A stretch of DNA of 36,304 nucleotides from an uncultured Flavonifractor sp. (lineage in GTDB: Bacteria > Bacillota > Clostridia > Oscillospirales > Oscillospiraceae), in contig CALWOL010000110.1 of assembly GCA_944383135.1 (NCBI GenBank), positions 1-36,304 on the forward strand, in the 5' to 3' direction. A program made the position numbers and the translations under genes. Each line of letters begins with the position of its first letter. The first letter of the stretch is position 1. Below the pieces are notes generated by a model. That model was not told the DNA's origin. It saw only the letters and a program-made list of their open reading frames with translations, and made no database searches. This document shows, piece by piece, positions 1-7,872 of this stretch.

Positions 1-410
1 AGGCCAGAGCGGTGATCAAGGGGGCTTTTGACGCGGCCTTTGCCCGGTATGATCTGCTGCTCACCCCGGTGACCCCCACCACCGCCCCCCGGCTGGGGGA
101 GAGCCTGACCGACCCGCTGAAGATGTATCTCAGCGATATTTACACCGTGCCGGTGAATCTGGCCGGACTGCCCGGGCTGTCCATGCCCTGCGGATTTGAT
201 TCCCAGGGCCTGCCCATCGGAGCCCAGCTCATCGGCCCCGCCCTGGGGGACGGGGCGGTGCTGAACGCCGCCTATGGCTTCCAGCTGGATACCGACTATC
301 ACCGCCGCCATCCGGACGCCCGGTGCGCATCCGCCGGAGACCCCTTCTGTGCGGATTCCCGGACAGCTTCCCCGGAGGGGGAGGCAAAGAGGAAGGAGGG
401 ATTGAAATGA
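1..410 (+). CDS. gatA: Asp/Glu-tRNA amidotransferase subunit A, C-terminal part
   Basis: This is the last ~135 codons of GatA, the amidase subunit of GatCAB. That enzyme releases ammonia from glutamine to convert misacylated Glu-tRNA(Gln) or Asp-tRNA(Asn). The frame is open from the first bases of the window, so the gene begins upstream and the catalytic Ser-Ser-Lys region is not visible. The visible part carries the family C-terminal features: TPVTPTTAPRLGE, then a segment ending in NLAGLPGLSMPCGF, then LPIGAQLIGP. The stop TGA overlaps the gatB start as ATGA (407-410), implying translational coupling. Identity is confident because of these motifs and the gatB neighbour. Confidence 0.95.
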   Translation, partial: ARAVIKGAFDAAFARYDLLLTPVTPTTAPRLGESLTDPLKMYLSDIYTVPVNLAGLPGLSMPCGFDSQGLPIGAQLIGPALGDGAVLNAAYGFQLDTDYHRRHPDARCASAGDPFCADSRTASPEGEAKRKEGLK

Positions 411-1825
411 CCTGGGAAACGGTTATCGGCCTGGAGACCCACGTGGAGCTGGCCACCAAAACCAAAATCTTCTGCTCCTGCACCACGGAGTTCGGCGGAG
501 CGCCCAACACCCACTGCTGCCCGGTGTGCATGGGCATGCCCGGCACCCTGCCGGTGCTCAACGAAAAGGTGGTGGAGCTGGCGGTGACGGCGGGGCTGGC
601 CCTGAACTGCACCATCACTCCCTCCAGCCGCTTTGACAGAAAGAACTACTTCTATCCGGACCTGCCCAAGGCCTACCAGATTTCCCAGCTCTACCTGCCC
701 ATCGCCCGGGACGGGGCGGTGGGCATCGGGGGCGGCAAGACCATCCGTATCCACGAGCTGCATATGGAGGAGGACGCGGGCAAGCTGGTCCACGCCCCCT
801 GGCTGGACCAGACCCTGACGGACTACAACCGCTGCGGGGTGCCCCTCATCGAGATTGTCACCGAGCCCGACTTCCGCTCCGCCGAGGAGGTCATCTCCTA
901 CCTGGAGAAGCTGAAGGAGACCCTGCAATATCTGGGGGTGTCCGACTGCAAGATGCAGGAGGGCTCCCTGCGGTGCGACGTGAACCTGTCGGTGCGGCCG
1001 GCGGGCTCCGCAGAGCTGGGCACCCGCACCGAGATGAAGAACCTCAACTCCTTTAAGGCCATCTCCCGTGCCATCGCCTACGAGGCCCGGCGGCAGATAG
1101 AGCTGCTGGAGGAGGGCAAACCGGTGGTGCAGCAGACCCGGCGGTGGGATGAGAACAAGGACGCCACCTATGCCATGCGCTCCAAGGAAAACGCCCAGGA
1201 TTACCGCTACTTCCCCGACCCGGACCTGCCCCCGGTGGAGCTGAGCGGGGCGTACCTGGAGCGGCTGCGGGCCAGCCTGCCCGAGCTGGCGGAGGAGAAG
1301 CGGCGGCGCTACCAGACGGACTGGGGCCTGCCCGCCTACGACGCGGAGATGCTGACCTCCCAAAAGGCCCTGGCGGAGTTTTTTGAGGCCCTGGTGGCCC
1401 TGGGCGCCGACCCCAAGCAGGGCGCCAACTGGATCATGGGTCAGGTGCTGGGCCAGCTCTCCGCCCACGGCATGGAGGCGGCGGACATGGTCCTGACCCC
1501 GCCCACCCTGGCCCGGCTCATCGCCCTGGTGGCCGAGGGCAGGCTCAACCGCAACACCGCCGTGAAGGTCCTTGAAGCGGTGTTTGAGACCGACGGCGAC
1601 GTGGACGCCTACGTGAAGGACCACGGCCTGGAGCAGGTGTCCGACGCCGCCCTGGTGGAGCAGGCGGTGGAGCAGGTGCTTGCCGCCAACGTGAAATCCG
1701 TGGCGGATTTTAAGGCGGGCAAGGAAAAGGCCTTCGGCTTTCTGGTGGGGCAGGTGATGCGCCGGCTGAAGGGCCAGGCCGCCCCGGCGGTGGTGAACCA
1801 GGTGCTGCGGGACAAGCTGGGCTGA
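407..1825 (+). CDS. gatB: Asp/Glu-tRNA amidotransferase subunit B
   Basis: GatB (472 aa) is the tRNA-binding kinase subunit of GatCAB. It phosphorylates the misacylated Glu/Asp side chain before amidation. The protein opens with WETVIGLETHVELATKTKIF, followed by the zinc-site cysteines of the CSC and CCPVC segments (about residues 23-44) and FDRKNYFYPDLPKAYQISQ, all diagnostic of the family. The C-terminal helical and YqeY-like tail ends near GQAAPAVVNQVLRDKLG. I chose the ATG at 407 because it follows GGAGG at 395-399 and overlaps the gatA stop; an in-frame upstream ATG at 323 would lie inside gatA. Length is normal for the family (about 475 aa). Confidence 0.97.
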   Translation: MTWETVIGLETHVELATKTKIFCSCTTEFGGAPNTHCCPVCMGMPGTLPVLNEKVVELAVTAGLALNCTITPSSRFDRKNYFYPDLPKAYQISQLYLPIARDGAVGIGGGKTIRIHELHMEEDAGKLVHAPWLDQTLTDYNRCGVPLIEIVTEPDFRSAEEVISYLEKLKETLQYLGVSDCKMQEGSLRCDVNLSVRPAGSAELGTRTEMKNLNSFKAISRAIAYEARRQIELLEEGKPVVQQTRRWDENKDATYAMRSKENAQDYRYFPDPDLPPVELSGAYLERLRASLPELAEEKRRRYQTDWGLPAYDAEMLTSQKALAEFFEALVALGADPKQGANWIMGQVLGQLSAHGMEAADMVLTPPTLARLIALVAEGRLNRNTAVKVLEAVFETDGDVDAYVKDHGLEQVSDAALVEQAVEQVLAANVKSVADFKAGKEKAFGFLVGQVMRRLKGQAAPAVVNQVLRDKLG

Positions 1826-1884
1826 CCGGCTCCGCATAGCTTTTTCCAAACGGGGAAGGCTATGGGGAAAAGGGAGGGAACAGC

Positions 1885-2319
1885 ATGACCAATGCAGAGT
1901 ATCAGCGCCTGGTGGACGCCAGGGCAAAGCCGTCCCCCACGGTCAAAAACCTGGCCTGGGCCTTTCTGGTGGGCGGCGCCATCTCCGCCCTGGGCCAGGG
2001 ATTCCTGAATTTGTACCTCAGCTGGGGCCTGGACCAGGACCAGGCGGGAACGGCGGTGTCGGTGACCCTGATTTTTCTCTCCGCCCTGTTCACCGGCCTG
2101 GGCTGGTTTGACAAGCTGGCCAAGCACGCGGGGGCGGGCACCCTGGTGCCCATCACCGGCTTTGCCAACGCGGTGGTGTCCCCCGCGCTGGAGTTCCGCA
2201 GCGAGGGACTGGTGATGGGGGTGGGGGCCCGGCTCTTTGTCATCGCCGGGCCGGTGCTGGTATACGGCATTTCCGCCAGCGTGGTGTACGGCCTGCTGCT
2301 GGTACTCCTGGGGGGATAA
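1885..2319 (+). CDS. spoVAC: Stage V sporulation protein AC (SpoVAC)
   Basis: This 144-aa membrane protein matches SpoVAC, a component of the SpoVA channel that moves Ca-dipicolinic acid across the spore inner membrane. In Bacillus subtilis SpoVAC has been described as mechanosensitive. Visible features are an N-terminal EYQRLV motif, a first hydrophobic segment WAFLVGGAISALGQGF, the family-typical TGLGWFDKLAKHAGAGTLVP and ITGFANAVVSPALEFRSEG, and two more hydrophobic segments to the C-terminus. Start ATG 1885 follows AGGGAGGG at 1871-1878. In most spore formers spoVAC is followed by spoVAD and spoVAE; here the next gene is a histidine kinase with its own promoter, so this copy is solitary in the window. 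It implies a spore-forming host. Confidence 0.9.
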   Translation: MTNAEYQRLVDARAKPSPTVKNLAWAFLVGGAISALGQGFLNLYLSWGLDQDQAGTAVSVTLIFLSALFTGLGWFDKLAKHAGAGTLVPITGFANAVVSPALEFRSEGLVMGVGARLFVIAGPVLVYGISASVVYGLLLVLLGG

Positions 2320-2334
2320 GACGGGAAGCCTCCG

Positions 2335-2363
2335 TTGACTTTGGATAAATCTGACAGTATAAT
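2335..2363 (+). promoter_or_regulatory. Promoter for the PocR kinase/response regulator pair
   Basis: TTGACT (2335-2340), a 17-bp spacer and TATAAT (2358-2363) form a near-consensus housekeeping promoter only 15 bp after the spoVAC stop. Transcription would start near 2370, upstream of GGAGGA at 2383-2388. It uncouples the two-component genes from spoVAC. It also shows that upstream in-frame TTG/ATG codons at 2335 and 2362 are promoter bases rather than starts. Confidence 0.85.
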
Positions 2364-2403
2364 GGTGTCTAAATCAATTCCCGGAGGAAAGGGGGCCCCG
2401 CCC

Positions 2404-3606
2404 ATGCCAGCCCGCAAGGACAGTACCACCCTGGACCGCCTGCTGGGGCAGATGGATTTGGCCTTTACCAGCGTCACCGGCCAGACCATCTCCTTTATCG
2501 ACAAGCGGGGGCACTGGCAGGGTCCCCTGCGCCTGGAGCGGTTTACCGACTTCTGCCGCTGCGTGATGGACAGCCCTGAAGGGGCGGCCCGGTGCCGGGC
2601 GTGCAACCACACCATGGGCCTGCGCTCCGACGGCGGTGTGGCGGTGGCGTGCTGCCACATGGGGGTGAGCGTCATCTCCATGCCGGTGCCCATAGCGGAG
2701 AAGGGCGAGCTCTATCTCTCCTACGGCCAGTTCCTCACCCAGGATACCCAGACGGAGTTTTACCGCCTGCTGGAGGACAACTGTGCCCAGCTGGGGCTGG
2801 ATTATAGCCGGCTGCGGGCGGCGGCGGGAGAGCTGCGAATACTCTCCCGGGAGGAGCTGGACGCCCGCATCCAGCTGCTGCGGTTTTTTGCCTCCTACCT
2901 GGCGGCGGCGGAGTCGGAGCTGCACACCCGCATGGAGTATGCCAGGCAGATGGAAAAAAAGCTGGAGCTGGAGCGCAAGCTCCACTCCATGGAATTTAAA
3001 TTTCTCCAGTCTCAAATCAGCCCCCACTTTTTGTTCAACACCCTGAATCTGCTGATGCGCACCGCCTACCGGGAGGACGCCCGGCAGACCGCCGAGCTTA
3101 TCTGCGACTTGTCCGAGCTGCTGCGCCGGGCGTACCGCTCCAAGGACTCGGTATGCACCCTGTCCGAGGAGCTGCTGTGCGCGGAGAAGTACCTTGCCCT
3201 CCAGTGCCAGCGGATGGGTCCTGAGTTTTCCTACCGCATCTCCTGCCAGCCCGGCGGGGAGCGGATTATGATTCCGGTACTTACCATTCAGCCCCTGGTG
3301 GAAAACGCCATTGTCCACGGACTGGCGGAGGAGGGGCGGCCCCTGCGTCTGGAGATAGACGTGAAGCTGGAGCAGGAGCAGCTGTGCATTGCCGTCTGGG
3401 ACAACGGCGGCGGCATCCCACCCGAAACCATGCGCCAGCTGGAGGCGGGGGGCGGCGAGGGCTCCGGCCTGCGCAATGTCTCCGACCGGCTCAAGCTCTT
3501 TTTCGGCCCGACGGCCCGGCTGGACGTCACCAGCCGCCAGGGGGAGGGCACCAGCGTGCGGCTGCTCTGTCCCCTTGGGAATGGGGGAGGTGGGGACGAT
3601 GTGTGA
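2404..3606 (+). CDS. PocR-domain sensor histidine kinase (LytS/YesM type)
   Basis: A 400-aa sensor kinase without obvious membrane segments, so probably cytoplasmic. Residues ~10-170 form a PocR ligand-binding domain, with clustered cysteines C51, C53, C64, C67, C83 and C84 that could hold a metal or sense small ligands or redox. Residues ~175-200 look like a coiled coil. Then comes the His_kinase domain with LQSQISPHFLFNTLNLL (phosphoacceptor H208), the N-box PLVENAIVHGL (N301), DNGGGIPP (D333) and a GEGSGLRNVSDRL ATP lid. ATG 2404 is the first start downstream of the promoter; the ribosome site is GGAGGA, about 15 nt upstream. It overlaps the response regulator gene by 8 bp. The ligand is unknown; PocR domains of other proteins bind small hydrocarbon derivatives. 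Confidence 0.9.
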   Translation: MPARKDSTTLDRLLGQMDLAFTSVTGQTISFIDKRGHWQGPLRLERFTDFCRCVMDSPEGAARCRACNHTMGLRSDGGVAVACCHMGVSVISMPVPIAEKGELYLSYGQFLTQDTQTEFYRLLEDNCAQLGLDYSRLRAAAGELRILSREELDARIQLLRFFASYLAAAESELHTRMEYARQMEKKLELERKLHSMEFKFLQSQISPHFLFNTLNLLMRTAYREDARQTAELICDLSELLRRAYRSKDSVCTLSEELLCAEKYLALQCQRMGPEFSYRISCQPGGERIMIPVLTIQPLVENAIVHGLAEEGRPLRLEIDVKLEQEQLCIAVWDNGGGIPPETMRQLEAGGGEGSGLRNVSDRLKLFFGPTARLDVTSRQGEGTSVRLLCPLGNGGGGDDV

Positions 3607-5029
3607 AATCCTGATTGTGGAGGATGAATACACCGAGCGCCGGGAGCTGGCCAGGCTGATGGAGGAGCTTGCTCCGCCGGAGCGCATCCGCTGCGCCGCC
3701 ACCTGTGAGACGGCCATCCAGATGATTTCCGGCCGCTGTCCCGACCTCATTCTGCTGGACATCATGCTCAAGGGCCGCTCCGGCTTTGAGGTGGCCCAGT
3801 TTGTCCGGGAACGGGGTCTGGATTGCCGGATTGTGATTCTCACCGCCTACAATGAATTTGACTTTGCCAGCCGGGCCATGTCCATGGGCATTCAGGACTA
3901 TCTGCTCAAGCCCATGCGGCCCGATCTGCTGCTCCAGCGCGTCCGGGGCGTGCTGGCCCGGCCGGCGGCCGGGGCGATCCAGCCGCCCCAGCTGTGGCCC
4001 AGCCTGGCCTGCGGGCTGACCTGCGGCCTGCCCGGCCCCCTGCCCATGCTGCCGGTTCAGGTGATGGCGGCGCTTTTGTCCGCGCCCCTGAGCTGGGAGG
4101 AGGGGGAGGAGCTCAGCCGGCGGGCCGGTCCGGCCCTTCAGGGCGCGGTCCGGCTGGAGTGCCACCAGCGGCAGATCGTCTGCTACTGCCGCCCGGAGGA
4201 GGGAGAAGCCCCGGAGACGGCCGCCGCCCGGAGCCTGGCGGTGTGGACCCCGCTGCTTCCCGGCCGCTGCCGGCTGGTCCGGGTGGGCCTGGGCAGCTGG
4301 GCCTATGCGCCGGAGGAGCTGGCGGAGAGCTACCGCACCGCCTGCCTGGCTGCCCGCAGCGGTGTCCTCTTCCCCCAGCAGACCCTCTGCCGCTACACCC
4401 CATGGACGGGGGAAGTGGAGCCCTATCCCGTTCATCTGGAGGGCAGGCTCATCCGGGCCCTGTGCAGCGGGGAGGATACGGCGCAGCTGGCCGGTCAGCT
4501 GTGCGGCCAGCTGCTGGGCGCCTGCCGGGGAGACGCTGCCATTCTGGAGCGGTGGCTGGGGATGTACTGCCTCGCCCTGGCCAGAACCGGCGGGGAGGCG
4601 GGCCGGGACTGGATGCCCGTTCTCAGCCTGGAGGAGTGCTTCACCCCGGAGGATCTGGCCCGAAGCATGGCGGAGCTGGCCGAACAGGCCGCCGGGCTGC
4701 GCTTTCCAGACTGCCGTTCCGGACATCCTCTGGTGCAGCGGACCATTGCCATTATTCAGACCCGCTACCAGCAGCCCCTGAAGCTGGAGGGTGTGGCCGG
4801 GGAACAATATGTCAGCCCCGCCTACCTGGGACGCATTTTTCACGCCCACACCGGCCAGACGTTTCGGGATTACCTCACCCAGGTCCGCATGCAGCACGCC
4901 GCCCGCCTGCTGCGGGAGGGAGGCTCCGTCTCCGCCGTGGCCGGCGCCGTGGGTTATGACGACCCCAACTATTTCAGCCGCGTATACAAAAAGCACTTCG
5001 GATATCCGCCCAGGGAGGGACGCAGGTAA
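3599..5029 (+). CDS. Response regulator, receiver plus AraC-type DNA-binding domain (YesN-like)
   Basis: A 476-aa transcription factor partnered with the upstream kinase. The receiver (residues 1-115) has the acidic pair E8/D9, phospho-acceptor D54 in LILLDIMLKGRSG, T82 and K104. A long middle region (~120-375) has no motif I recognise. The last ~100 residues are an AraC helix-turn-helix pair: LEGVAGEQYVSPAYLGRIFH, then GSVSAVAGAVGYDDPNYFSR. ATG 3599 follows GGGGGAGGTGGGG and overlaps the kinase stop, so the pair is translationally coupled. By position it probably regulates the operon starting at 5313, whose upstream region contains a perfect palindrome and direct repeats; that link is inference. 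Confidence 0.92.
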   Translation: MCEILIVEDEYTERRELARLMEELAPPERIRCAATCETAIQMISGRCPDLILLDIMLKGRSGFEVAQFVRERGLDCRIVILTAYNEFDFASRAMSMGIQDYLLKPMRPDLLLQRVRGVLARPAAGAIQPPQLWPSLACGLTCGLPGPLPMLPVQVMAALLSAPLSWEEGEELSRRAGPALQGAVRLECHQRQIVCYCRPEEGEAPETAAARSLAVWTPLLPGRCRLVRVGLGSWAYAPEELAESYRTACLAARSGVLFPQQTLCRYTPWTGEVEPYPVHLEGRLIRALCSGEDTAQLAGQLCGQLLGACRGDAAILERWLGMYCLALARTGGEAGRDWMPVLSLEECFTPEDLARSMAELAEQAAGLRFPDCRSGHPLVQRTIAIIQTRYQQPLKLEGVAGEQYVSPAYLGRIFHAHTGQTFRDYLTQVRMQHAARLLREGGSVSAVAGAVGYDDPNYFSRVYKKHFGYPPREGRR

Positions 5030-5062
5030 ACCCGGCCCCTGCGCTTCCCCGGGCGGTTTTTT
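5028..5062 (+). terminator. Intrinsic terminator after the response regulator
   Basis: Just after the stop codon an AAACC...GCCC arm pairs with GGGC.GGTTT with a 2-nt bulge, followed by TTTTTT. The loop is about 10 nt. It would end the two-component transcript before the 5313 operon. Confidence 0.7.
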
Positions 5063-5144
5063 ATTCTGTAAAATCCTGATAATGGAAGCGGAGAAGAAAA
5101 TTGTTAGGCCGGAGGATTAAAAAAGTAAGAAGTGCAAAAAAATC

Positions 5145-5210
5145 CTGGTTTTTATGCTGCATAAAAACGGGAAAAAGTATAATCTCTTTGAGAATTCAGC
5201 TGGTTTTTAT
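5145..5210 (+). promoter_or_regulatory. Promoter region with perfect 21-bp palindrome and direct repeats
   Basis: GTTTTTATGC-T-GCATAAAAAC (5148-5168) is a perfect inverted repeat with 10-bp arms. It lies just upstream of TATAAT at 5178-5183, where the -35 box would be; no good -35 hexamer is visible, as expected for an activator-dependent promoter. The sequence CTGGTTTTTAT occurs at 5145-5155 and again at 5200-5210, exactly 55 bp apart on the same strand and flanking the -10 box. Both elements are plausible binding sites for the adjacent AraC-type regulator. The rest of the 5063-5312 gap is AT-rich and has no gene. Confidence 0.6.
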
Positions 5211-5312
5211 ATGGGAAAGCCATCCAGACTCTGCTATGGTATAGAAAAGGGAGCTTCCGTCCACTGGAATCCTCGCGTACTGGAAAAGCGGAAAAAGCAA
5301 AAGGGGATTGAC

Positions 5313-6407
5313 ATGACGCAACAGCAGATGCTCAAGGCGTTGGCTTCGGAAATTGAATATTCCACCGGCTGCACGGACCCGGGCAGCGTGTGTCTGGCTG
5401 CCGCGGCGGCGGCCCACGCCCTGGGGGGACGGGCGGAAGAAATCCGGATTCTGGTCAGTCCCAACGTCTACAAAAACGGGGTGAGCGTGGGCATACCGGG
5501 CACCGGACGGGTGGGCCTGGAGCTGGCGGCGGCCCTGGGGGTATTGCTGGACCGGCCGGAGCGGGGCCTGGCCATTTTGTCGGAGGTCACCGACGAGATG
5601 GTGCGCCGGGCGGAGGAGACGGTGGCGGCCGGCCGGGTGACGGTGGAGTACGGCCAGACGCCCGACCCGCTGTATGTCCGGGCGGAGGTCCGGGCCGGAG
5701 GAGAGGAGGCCCGGGCGGTGATTATGTACGACTACTCCAATGTGGTGGAGATTACCCGCAACCATCAGGTGCTGCTGCGGAAGAGCGGCACCGGCGGAGG
5801 AGCGCCCGCCTGTCCCTTCCTGGGCTGTACGGTGGAGGAGCTCTATCATCTGATTCTCTCCATGGACCCAGGAGACTTCGGCTTTTTGCTGGAGGGAGCC
5901 GTGCGGAACAAGCAGGCGGCCCTGCGGGACCTGGAGGACCCCGGCAGGCGGCTGGGGCGGACCATCCGGGCCTGTACCGCCGTTCAGGGCAGCGTTCCCC
6001 TGGCGGTAAGCGGCGCGGTGCGGGCCTACACCGCCGCCACCGGTATGGCGGCGGCGGTGGCCTACCTGCTGGGGGGAGGCTACGAGCAGTCGGTCCACGC
6101 CATGCAGACGGTGGTGGGCACCATCGGCGGTATGTTCTGTGACGGAGCCAAGAGCTCCTGCGCCTACAAGCTGAGCACCGCCGCCGCGCTGGCGGTGCAG
6201 GCGGCCTACCTGGCGATGGAGGGCTGCCATGTGCCCGCGGGTGAAGGGATTATCGGTACGAGCATTGAGGAGACCTTCGCCAATATTGGCCGGCTCAACG
6301 ACCCCGGTATGCTGGAGACAGACCGGGTCATGGTGTCCATCATCGCCCAGCGCCGGGCCAGGCCGGAGGTCCGGGAGAAAGGAGGAGCTGCCTCATGCTG
6401 GTATTGA
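5313..6407 (+). CDS. CyuA/UPF0597-like (serine dehydratase alpha-like) protein, internally short
   Basis: A 364-aa member of the L-cysteine desulfidase/serine dehydratase alpha-like family, whose full-length members use a [4Fe-4S] cluster and are about 430 aa. Shared features are STGCTDP (C20), VSPNVYKNGVSVGIPGTGRVGLELAAALG, AATGMAAAVAYLLGGGYEQ and GGMFCDGAKSSCAYKLS (C276, C283). The family segment with the SGSGNQG signature and its neighbouring Cys, expected between about residues 215 and 240, is missing. The protein jumps from GRTIRACTAVQG straight to the C-terminal part without losing frame. ATG 5313 was chosen because the upstream in-frame sequence overlaps the promoter region; the ribosome site AAAGGGG is weak. 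It overlaps the next gene by 13 bp. The exact reaction is uncertain. Confidence 0.75.
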   Translation: MTQQQMLKALASEIEYSTGCTDPGSVCLAAAAAAHALGGRAEEIRILVSPNVYKNGVSVGIPGTGRVGLELAAALGVLLDRPERGLAILSEVTDEMVRRAEETVAAGRVTVEYGQTPDPLYVRAEVRAGGEEARAVIMYDYSNVVEITRNHQVLLRKSGTGGGAPACPFLGCTVEELYHLILSMDPGDFGFLLEGAVRNKQAALRDLEDPGRRLGRTIRACTAVQGSVPLAVSGAVRAYTAATGMAAAVAYLLGGGYEQSVHAMQTVVGTIGGMFCDGAKSSCAYKLSTAAALAVQAAYLAMEGCHVPAGEGIIGTSIEETFANIGRLNDPGMLETDRVMVSIIAQRRARPEVREKGGAASCWY

Positions 6408-7651
6408 AGGGACGGGTGCTGGATGGAAACGGCGGTCCGCCCATGGAACAGGGAGCGGTGGTGCTGGAGGGGAACCGCATCCGTCTGGTCTGCCGCCAGA
6501 GCGAGCTGCCGGAGCTGCCGGGCGCACAGGTATACACCACGGAGTGCGCCGCCATCCTCCCCGGCCTTATTGACGCCCATGTCCATATGGGCTGGGGAAG
6601 CGCCACGGCGGTGGACTGGATCAGCATGACACCCCAGCTGAGCATGGCCAGGGCCCTGCGGGATATGGCCCAGCTCCGGCAGCAGGGGTACACCGCCTTC
6701 CGGGATCTGGGCAGCGATGTCATCCTGCTCAAGCCGGCGGTGGCGGAGGGCCTGCTGGACGTGCCCCGCATTTTCGGGGCGGGGAAGATCCTCTCCCAGA
6801 TTGGCGGCCATGGGGACGTGTACCAGAAGCTCTCCCTGGAGGGGAGCATGGGGGCGTACAGCCCGGACTTCCTGGTCAACGGGGTGGATGAGGTGCGGCG
6901 GGCCTGCCGCATCAATGCCCGCAACGGTGCGGATTTGGTCAAAATTATGACCACCGGCGGGGTCTTTTCCCAGGGGGACAGGGCCACGCCCCACAGCCAC
7001 TTCAGCGCCGCCGAGATTCGGGCGGCGGTGGAGGAGGCGGAGAACATGGGCAGCTATGTCTCCTCCCACGCCCAGGCCAACCGGGGCATCCGGACAGCCC
7101 TGGAAAACGGAGTGAAATGCATTGAGCACGGCTTTTACCTGGATGAGTACTGCATCGAACTGATGGTGAAAAATGGCTGCTTCCTGGTGCCCACGCTGGC
7201 CATCATGCACGCCTCCAAGACCTACTTCTCCCGCACAAGCGGAGTGCTGCCCGACCTGCGGGAAAAGACCGAGCAGTCCTACGAGGCCCACTACAAATCC
7301 CTGGAGCTGGCCCGCAAGGCGGGCATACCGGTGGGCGTGGGCTGTGACTTTTTGGGAGACGAGGCCTTCGGCTGTCCGTACAGCCAGGCCACCCTGGAGC
7401 TGGAGCGGCTGTGCGCGGCGGGTTACACCCCCATGGAGGTGATTTCCATGGCCACCAAAACCAACGCCAGGCTGCTGCGGATGGAGGGAGAGCTGGGTAC
7501 CCTGGAGCCGGGGAAGCTGGCCGATGTGCTCCTGGTCTCGGGAGACCCGGGGGCGGATATCCGGGTCCTGCGGCGGCAGGAGAATGTCAAGCTGGTGATT
7601 CAGGACGGAAGAGTGGTCAAAAATCTGCTGGACGGCGAGAAACCGCAATGA
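6395..7651 (+). CDS. Metal-dependent amidohydrolase (prolidase/imidazolonepropionase-like)
   Basis: A 418-aa amidohydrolase-superfamily enzyme, probably cytoplasmic, acting on an unknown amide, cyclic amide or dipeptide. Metal ligands are visible in family order: DAHVHMG (H62, H64), DLVKIMTTGG (K183, possible carbamylated lysine), SSHAQ (H225), CIEHG (H245) and GVGCDF (D318). An N-terminal composite beta-sandwich strand and a C-terminal GTLEPGKLADVLLVSGDP complete the fold. ATG 6395 has GGAGGA upstream at 6381-6386 and lies inside the end of the previous gene, so the two are co-translated. This suggests a two-step catabolic module controlled by the upstream two-component pair. Substrate prediction would be guesswork. 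Confidence 0.88.
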   Translation: MLVLKGRVLDGNGGPPMEQGAVVLEGNRIRLVCRQSELPELPGAQVYTTECAAILPGLIDAHVHMGWGSATAVDWISMTPQLSMARALRDMAQLRQQGYTAFRDLGSDVILLKPAVAEGLLDVPRIFGAGKILSQIGGHGDVYQKLSLEGSMGAYSPDFLVNGVDEVRRACRINARNGADLVKIMTTGGVFSQGDRATPHSHFSAAEIRAAVEEAENMGSYVSSHAQANRGIRTALENGVKCIEHGFYLDEYCIELMVKNGCFLVPTLAIMHASKTYFSRTSGVLPDLREKTEQSYEAHYKSLELARKAGIPVGVGCDFLGDEAFGCPYSQATLELERLCAAGYTPMEVISMATKTNARLLRMEGELGTLEPGKLADVLLVSGDPGADIRVLRRQENVKLVIQDGRVVKNLLDGEKPQ

Positions 7652-7665
7652 AAAGGAGGAACGGT

Positions 7666-7872
7666 ATGGACACTATTTTCTACAACGGCGTCATCCGCAC
7701 CCTGGACAAAGCCTATCCCCAGGTCAGCGCCATGGCGGTGAAGGACGGGGTCATCCTCCGCCTGGGCAGCGATGAGGAAATTCTGCCTCTGGCGGATGCC
7801 GGCACCCAAAAGATTGATCTGGAGGGGCGGCTGAAAAAAATCCCCCATCCGGGGGATTTTTTTATGCGCTAG
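7666..7872 (+). pseudogene. N-terminal stub of a YtcJ-like amidohydrolase
   Basis: Only 68 codons remain. MDTIFYNGVIRTLDKAYPQ and SAMAVKDGVILRLGSDEEI are the typical opening of a YtcJ/DAN-type amidohydrolase, normally over 500 aa. After IDLEGRL, where the family continues into a metal-binding HxH motif, the frame instead reads KKIPHPGDFFMR through a terminator hairpin and stops. The ribosome site AAGGAGGA (7653-7660) is intact, so the stub could still be translated from the 5313 operon. The break point coincides with the terminator of the convergent gene cluster, indicating a deletion or replacement of the 3' part. Confidence 0.75.
7834..7863. terminator. Bidirectional terminator
   Basis: AAAAAAATCCCCC and GGGGGATTTTTTT form a near-perfect hairpin with a short ATCC loop and A/T runs on both sides. 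It lies inside the coding end of the amidohydrolase stub and 6 bp beyond the stop of the minus-strand membrane protein gene, so it can end transcripts from both directions. Confidence 0.9.

Noticed and set aside
299..1927. Long minus-strand open frame opposite gatB (542 codons)
   Set aside because: It is a shadow of high third-position GC in gatB. The predicted protein is Gly/His/Val/Leu/Arg-rich low-complexity sequence with no family motif.
2335..2403. Upstream in-frame start for the PocR kinase
   Set aside because: The TTG at 2335 and ATG at 2362 are part of the -35 and -10 boxes, so they cannot be in the mRNA.
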